Shown here one piece after another: positions 6,051 through 8,305 of a stretch of 8,305 nucleotides of DNA (positions are counted from its first letter, which is position 1; each line of letters begins with the position of its first letter). Both the position numbers and the translations under genes were made by a program. Below the pieces are notes generated by a model, which made no database searches, was not told the origin of the DNA, and saw only the letters and a program-made list of their open reading frames with translations. The stretch comes from JBGPFS01 sp041483455. GTDB lineage: Bacteria; Chloroflexota; Limnocylindria; Limnocylindrales; CSP1-4. The stretch covers positions 1-8,305 of the forward strand of contig JBGPFS010000101.1 in NCBI GenBank assembly GCA_041483455.1, written 5' to 3'.

Positions 6051-6713
6051 ATGGCTGACGCACCGATCGCCGTTTCGCTCGAGACCGGAGCGAAGCGCGT
6101 CTTCGCGGCCGCGCTCGACTGGCCGGGCTGGGCCCGCTCGGGCCGGGACGAGGCGGCGGCGAAGACGGCGCTCGCCGCTGCCGCCTCACGCTACGTCGTC
6201 GTCGCCGCCGAGGCAGGCCTCGGGTTCTCGGCCGGCGTGCTGGCGCTCGAGATCGTCGAGCGGCTGCCCGGCGGCGGCGGCACCGACTTCGGCGTCCCGT
6301 CCGCGATCGCCGAGGCGGACCGGCACCCGGTCGACGCCGCGGAGGCAGACCGCCTGGCGCGGCTCGTCGGCGCAGCCTGGACCGTGTTCGACCGGGTCGC
6401 CGCCGCGGCCCCGGAGGAGCTCCGGAAGGGTCCGCGCGGCGGCGGCCGCGACACGGCGAAGATCGTCGCCCACGTCATGGACGCGGATTCCGCCTACGCC
6501 CACGAGATCGGCCTCCGGTTCGGGGCCCCGGCCGTGGGCGACGTCGCGGCGGTCGACGCGCTGCGCGGGGCGATCGTCGAAGTCCTCCGTCGACCCTCCG
6601 ATGGTTCGCCGCTGGCCGACCGCCGCTGGACCCTCCGCTACGCCGCGCGCCGGATCGCCTGGCACGCGCTCGACCACGCCTGGGAGATCGAGGACCGCAC
6701 CGAGCCAGGGTGA
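6051..6713 (+). CDS. Uncharacterised protein with HicB-like N-terminus and DinB-like C-terminal half
   Basis: I do not recognise a named family member for this 220-residue protein. Its first about 47 residues (SLETGAKRVFAAALDWPGW, then RSGRDEAAAKTAL) resemble the small HicB/UPF0150 fold, in which a beta strand is followed by a PGW/PGC turn and a helix starting with an E-x-A-type motif. The C-terminal half (about 97-216) looks like a helical bundle of the DinB/mycothiol-dependent maleylpyruvate isomerase type: one helix has KIVAHVMDADSAYAHEIG (His141, His151) and the last RIAWHALDHAWEIEDR (His205, His209), histidines placed where DinB-fold proteins often bind a metal. No signal peptide or membrane segment is visible, so it is probably cytoplasmic. 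Composition and codon use match the neighbouring trp genes. It has no link to tryptophan synthesis that I can see, and its own promoter candidate suggests separate transcription. An enzymatic or thiol-related role is possible but unproven. Confidence 0.85.
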   Translation: MADAPIAVSLETGAKRVFAAALDWPGWARSGRDEAAAKTALAAAASRYVVVAAEAGLGFSAGVLALEIVERLPGGGGTDFGVPSAIAEADRHPVDAAEADRLARLVGAAWTVFDRVAAAAPEELRKGPRGGGRDTAKIVAHVMDADSAYAHEIGLRFGAPAVGDVAAVDALRGAIVEVLRRPSDGSPLADRRWTLRYAARRIAWHALDHAWEIEDRTEPG

Positions 6714-6724
6714 GGGCCTGTGAC

Positions 6725-6754
6725 CGAACGACCCCGATCGCTGGGGGCCGTTCG
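6725..6754. terminator. Hairpin between convergent genes, possible bidirectional terminator
   Basis: CGAACG (6725-6730) pairs perfectly with CGTTCG (6749-6754); after one A/C mismatch CCCC (6732-6735) pairs with GGGG (6744-6747), leaving an 8-base loop. It lies between the stop at 6713 on the plus strand and the stop at 6771 on the minus strand, where a shared terminator would be expected. Neither side has a clear T run, so it is not a textbook intrinsic terminator. Confidence 0.4.
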
Positions 6755-6770
6755 TGGTATGGAACGCTGC

Positions 6771-7259
6771 CTATCGGTCATGCGCCTCGACGTCGATGGA
6801 GCAGGCGCCCTTGTCGAAGGTGGATCTCACATTCACCACCACCTGCCCGGCAGCGACGCTGAACTCGGCCACGCAGCGGGCATCTTCGCCCCCGACCTGA
6901 GGAAGGACATTCACGATCACATCCGAGCCGTAGCGAGAGGTCAGGGTCAGGGTGTATGCGCCAGCGGGAAGCGTCTTCGGGAGACCAGTGTCAACCACGA
7001 TGGCTCCACCTCCACGGCCGTAGGCGAACTCGGCCTTGTGCGTCCAGCCATCACCAGCCAGCTCTGCGAGGTAGGCACACCCTCCTTCCCCGCCGCCGCA
7101 TGACTCCCGCACCGTCCCCTGGACGCGCAGCACCGCCGCAGTCGCAACGCTCGTGGGTGGGGCTGACGCTTCGGCTGTTGCGGACGGATGCGTCGTCGGC
7201 GCTGGTTGAGCACACGCCCCGAACACGAACGCGGCGAGCACGAGAGCCGCTCTCTTCAC
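6771..7259 (-). CDS. Predicted small secreted lipoprotein of unknown function
   Basis: With a GTG start at 7259 the product has 162 residues and begins like a lipoprotein: Lys2-Arg3, a hydrophobic stretch ALVLAAFVF, then GAC with Cys16 as the likely lipid-modified residue (the -3 position is Phe rather than the preferred Leu, so the lipobox is imperfect). A Thr/Ser/Pro/Ala-rich linker (17-40) follows, typical of surface tethers, then a domain of about 120 residues with alternating patterns such as AYTLTLTSRYGSDVIVNVLP and AAGQVVVNVRSTF that suggests a beta sandwich. Four cysteines remain in the mature domain (54, 61, 129, 153) and could form two disulfides outside the membrane. The frame opens further upstream to 7331, but a GGAGG 8 bases before the GTG and the signal peptide fix the start. 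Local GC is clearly lower (about 65% in 6841-7080) than in the trp genes. I do not recognise the family; ligand binding or cell-surface adhesion would be guesses. Confidence 0.8.
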   Translation of the reverse strand: MKRAALVLAAFVFGACAQPAPTTHPSATAEASAPPTSVATAAVLRVQGTVRESCGGGEGGCAYLAELAGDGWTHKAEFAYGRGGGAIVVDTGLPKTLPAGAYTLTLTSRYGSDVIVNVLPQVGGEDARCVAEFSVAAGQVVVNVRSTFDKGACSIDVEAHDR

Positions 7260-7267
7260 GGGTGCGT

Positions 7268-7272
7268 CCTCC
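7268..7272 (-). promoter_or_regulatory. Ribosome binding site of the lipoprotein gene
   Basis: On the minus strand GGAGG lies 8 bases before the GTG at 7259. It decides in favour of this start over the longer open frame beginning at 7331. Confidence 0.75.
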
Positions 7273-7291
7273 ACTGGGACCAGTCGAGGCG

Positions 7292-7319
7292 AGTTTGGGA
7301 TCCCGCCCTCTGTCGTCAA
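7292..7319 (-). promoter_or_regulatory. Weak candidate promoter of the lipoprotein gene
   Basis: On the minus strand TTGACG (7319-7314) matches the -35 consensus at 5 of 6 bases; 16 bases further CAAACT (7297-7292) matches the -10 at only 3 of 6. The location, upstream of a good ribosome site and in the 101-base gap after the chorismate mutase gene, is sensible. The -10 is poor, so this is tentative. I see nothing else in the gap apart from the hairpin at its right end. Confidence 0.3.
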
Positions 7320-7352
7320 GACGTTCAGCACGGGCGTCGCGTGCCGCCGGCA

Positions 7353-7375
7353 GACGCCGGTCAGCCGCCGGCGTC
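7353..7375 (-). terminator. GC-rich hairpin at the chorismate mutase stop codon
   Basis: GACGCCGG (7353-7360) is a perfect 8-bp inverted repeat of CCGGCGTC (7368-7375), with a 7-base loop that includes the stop codon of the chorismate mutase gene. It could end or attenuate the minus-strand aro transcript, but there is no T run after it, and GC-rich coding DNA gives such stems by chance. Confidence 0.25.
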
Positions 7376-7702
7376 GCGCTCCCGGTCGCGGTCCCGTTGC
7401 TCGAGCGTCCGGGTCGCCGCCATCAGCCGCCGGTAGAGCGCCAGCAGATCCGCTTGCCGGAGCGGGCCCGGATTCGCCATCGTCACCCGGAGGAGGACCT
7501 CCCGCTCGCGCTCCACGTCCCGGATCGCCGGGCGGCCGGCGACCGCCTTCTCACGCCCGACGGCCCGGCCGAGCTCGGCTCGCTCCGAGAGGAGCGCGAC
7601 GATCCGACGGTCGAGGGCGTCGATCCGCTTCCGGAGCCGGCGCAGCTCGGGGGTCTCGAGCGGTCCGTTCGCCCCGGCCCGGCCGGACGTTCGGTCAGCC
7701 AC
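7361..7702 (-). CDS. Chorismate mutase, AroQ class
   Basis: This 113-residue all-helical enzyme rearranges chorismate to prephenate, the entry to phenylalanine and tyrosine. Aligned by eye with the E. coli P-protein mutase domain, the active-site residues are in place: Arg24 (R11 in E. coli) in LRKRIDALD, Arg41 (R28) in LLSERAEL, Lys52 (K39), Asp62 (D48), Arg65 (R51) and Glu66 (E52) in RDVERERE. The position of Gln88 appears to be Glu101 in ATRTLEQ, as in yeast chorismate mutase, although Gln102 is next to it. No dehydratase or dehydrogenase domain is fused and there is no signal peptide, so this is a free-standing cytoplasmic mutase. The N-terminal 18 residues are a flexible Gly/Pro-rich lead and the tail (103-113) is highly charged. 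The GTG start overlaps the upstream dehydratase gene by 8 bases, and its Shine-Dalgarno is weak, suggesting coupling. Chorismate mutase names (aroQ/aroH/pheA) are ambiguous here, so no symbol is given. Confidence 0.92.
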   Translation of the reverse strand: MADRTSGRAGANGPLETPELRRLRKRIDALDRRIVALLSERAELGRAVGREKAVAGRPAIRDVEREREVLLRVTMANPGPLRQADLLALYRRLMAATRTLEQRDRDRERDAGG

Positions 7703-8144
7703 GGTCGGCCCCGAACCGGTGGGCGATCGAGTCGAGGGCTGCGAGGTAGCCCGGCGGTCCCAGCCCGACGATCGACTCGAGGGCGATGTCGTGGAGGAAG
7801 TTCACGCTCCGGAACGGCTCACGGGTCGCCGGGTCGGAGAGGTGGACCTCGATGAACGGACGGGCCACGGCGAGGAGCGCATCCCGGAGCGAGACGGACG
7901 TGTGAGTCAGCCCGCCGGCGTTGACGATCGCGACGTCGAAGTCCCGGAGGTGGAGGCGATCGATCAGCGCTCCCTCATGGTTCGACTGGAAGCAGTCGAC
8001 GATCGTGAGGCCGAGCTCGGCCGCCCGGCCGCGGATCCGGGTATGGATCTGGTCGAGCGTGTCCTGCCCATAGATCTCGGGTTCCCGCGTTCCGAGCAGG
8101 TTGAGGTTCGGGCCCTGGAGGACGAGGACCCGCACGGGGCTCAC
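7695..8144 (-). CDS. aroQ: 3-dehydroquinate dehydratase, type II
   Basis: This 149-residue enzyme dehydrates 3-dehydroquinate to 3-dehydroshikimate, the third step of the shikimate pathway; type II enzymes are cytosolic dodecamers. Visible are the signature GPNLNLLGTREPEIYG (11-26) with Asn13, Arg20 and the catalytic Tyr25, FQSNHEG (52-58), VNAGGLTHTSVSLRDAL (74-90) with Asn75 and His81, the EVHLSD segment with Glu99 and catalytic His101, and REPFRS (108-113) with the substrate-binding Arg112. The length is normal. The segment usually written NPGAYTHTS reads NAGGLTHTS here, a change on the substrate loop that leaves the key Asn and His intact. The GTG start overlaps the aroB stop as GTGA and has AGGGGA 6 bases upstream; the 3' end overlaps the mutase gene, so aroB, aroQ and the mutase form a tightly packed operon. 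Confidence 0.96.
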   Translation of the reverse strand: MSPVRVLVLQGPNLNLLGTREPEIYGQDTLDQIHTRIRGRAAELGLTIVDCFQSNHEGALIDRLHLRDFDVAIVNAGGLTHTSVSLRDALLAVARPFIEVHLSDPATREPFRSVNFLHDIALESIVGLGPPGYLAALDSIAHRFGADRG

Positions 8145-8305
8145 GGCGGATCCCCTGCCAGCGAGGGAGCGAGCAGGCCGGCCGCGACCTGCGCGACCAG
8201 CTCGTCGGGGACATCGTCGCGAACCTTGTGCCCGGTCGCGGTCGGAAGGACCCAGCGGAGCCGTCCGGCGGCGTGCTTCTTGTCCGTGCCCAGCGCCGCC
8301 AGCAC
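8141..8305 (-). CDS. aroB: 3-dehydroquinate synthase (AroB), C-terminal end, 5' part outside window
   Basis: The last 54 residues of a minus-strand protein are visible, open to the window edge. They read MLAALGTDKKHAAGRLRWVL if the first codon, a GTG in mid-gene, is shown as Met (it is Val in context), followed by PTATGHKVRDDVPDELVAQV. A D-K-K segment followed by G-x-x-R-x-V-L and a short glycine turn is the characteristic end of 3-dehydroquinate synthase, which converts DAHP to 3-dehydroquinate with NAD and a metal in the step just before the dehydratase encoded next. The stop codon overlaps the aroQ GTG by four bases (GTGA). The fragment is short and lacks the active-site domain; the call rests on this terminal motif plus the pathway neighbour. 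Other members of the sugar-phosphate cyclase family share the motif but would be unexpected here. Confidence 0.85.
   Translation of the reverse strand: MLAALGTDKKHAAGRLRWVLPTATGHKVRDDVPDELVAQVAAGLLAPSLAGDPP

Noticed and set aside
6720..7103. A plus-strand GTG open frame of 127 codons after the 6051 gene.
   Set aside because: Most of it is antisense to the lipoprotein gene, which has a signal peptide, lipobox cysteine and ribosome site; the plus-strand product has no recognisable features.
7260..7331. N-terminal extension of the lipoprotein to a start at 7331.
   Set aside because: It would bury the signal peptide behind 24 polar residues, and GGAGG sits 8 bases before the GTG at 7259.

Overview
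The window carries most of a tryptophan operon on the plus strand (about 1-6014), a small solo gene behind it (6051-6713), and a minus-strand block running toward it from the right edge: a predicted lipoprotein (6771-7259), then a shikimate/chorismate cluster (7361-8305) whose first gene is cut by the window edge. DNA is very GC-rich (a hand count of 4561-4800 gives about 77% GC), genes overlap or nearly touch, and GTG starts occur. No mobile element, CRISPR array, tRNA or rRNA is visible, and no stretch longer than about 100 bases lacks a gene. A dedicated trpF argues against a typical actinobacterium, where PriA usually does that job. With the GC content, a high-GC Chloroflexota lineage (Limnocylindria-like) is my best guess, but this is weak inference.

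Trp operon, 1-6014: trpE (3' end only) - trpG - trpD - trpC/F/B (one 970-residue polypeptide) - trpA. All four junctions are 4-base ATGA overlaps, each with a purine-rich Shine-Dalgarno-like run ending exactly 7 bases before the ATG, so the genes look translationally coupled. Together they encode the route from chorismate to tryptophan: TrpE/TrpG make anthranilate, TrpD adds phosphoribose, the TrpF and TrpC domains isomerise and cyclise, and TrpA with the TrpB domain finish. The unusual point is the fusion of indole-3-glycerol phosphate synthase, phosphoribosylanthranilate isomerase and tryptophan synthase beta in one chain, with key residues of all three enzymes intact and TrpA left separate. 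The start of trpE and any leader or attenuator lie upstream of the window.

Middle, 6015-6770: a short gap contains a promoter-like element so close to the next ATG that the transcript is probably leaderless. The gene itself is a 220-residue protein of unknown function with a HicB-like N-terminus and a DinB-like, histidine-bearing C-terminal half. A GC-rich hairpin lies between its stop and the stop of the convergent lipoprotein gene.

Right side, minus strand: aroB (C-terminal end only), aroQ (type II 3-dehydroquinate dehydratase) and an AroQ-class chorismate mutase overlap like an operon. They supply chorismate and commit part of it to Phe/Tyr, so two operons that make and compete for chorismate converge here. 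The lipoprotein downstream of the mutase has lower GC (about 65% by hand count over 6841-7080) and its own candidate promoter, and appears unrelated to the pathway.
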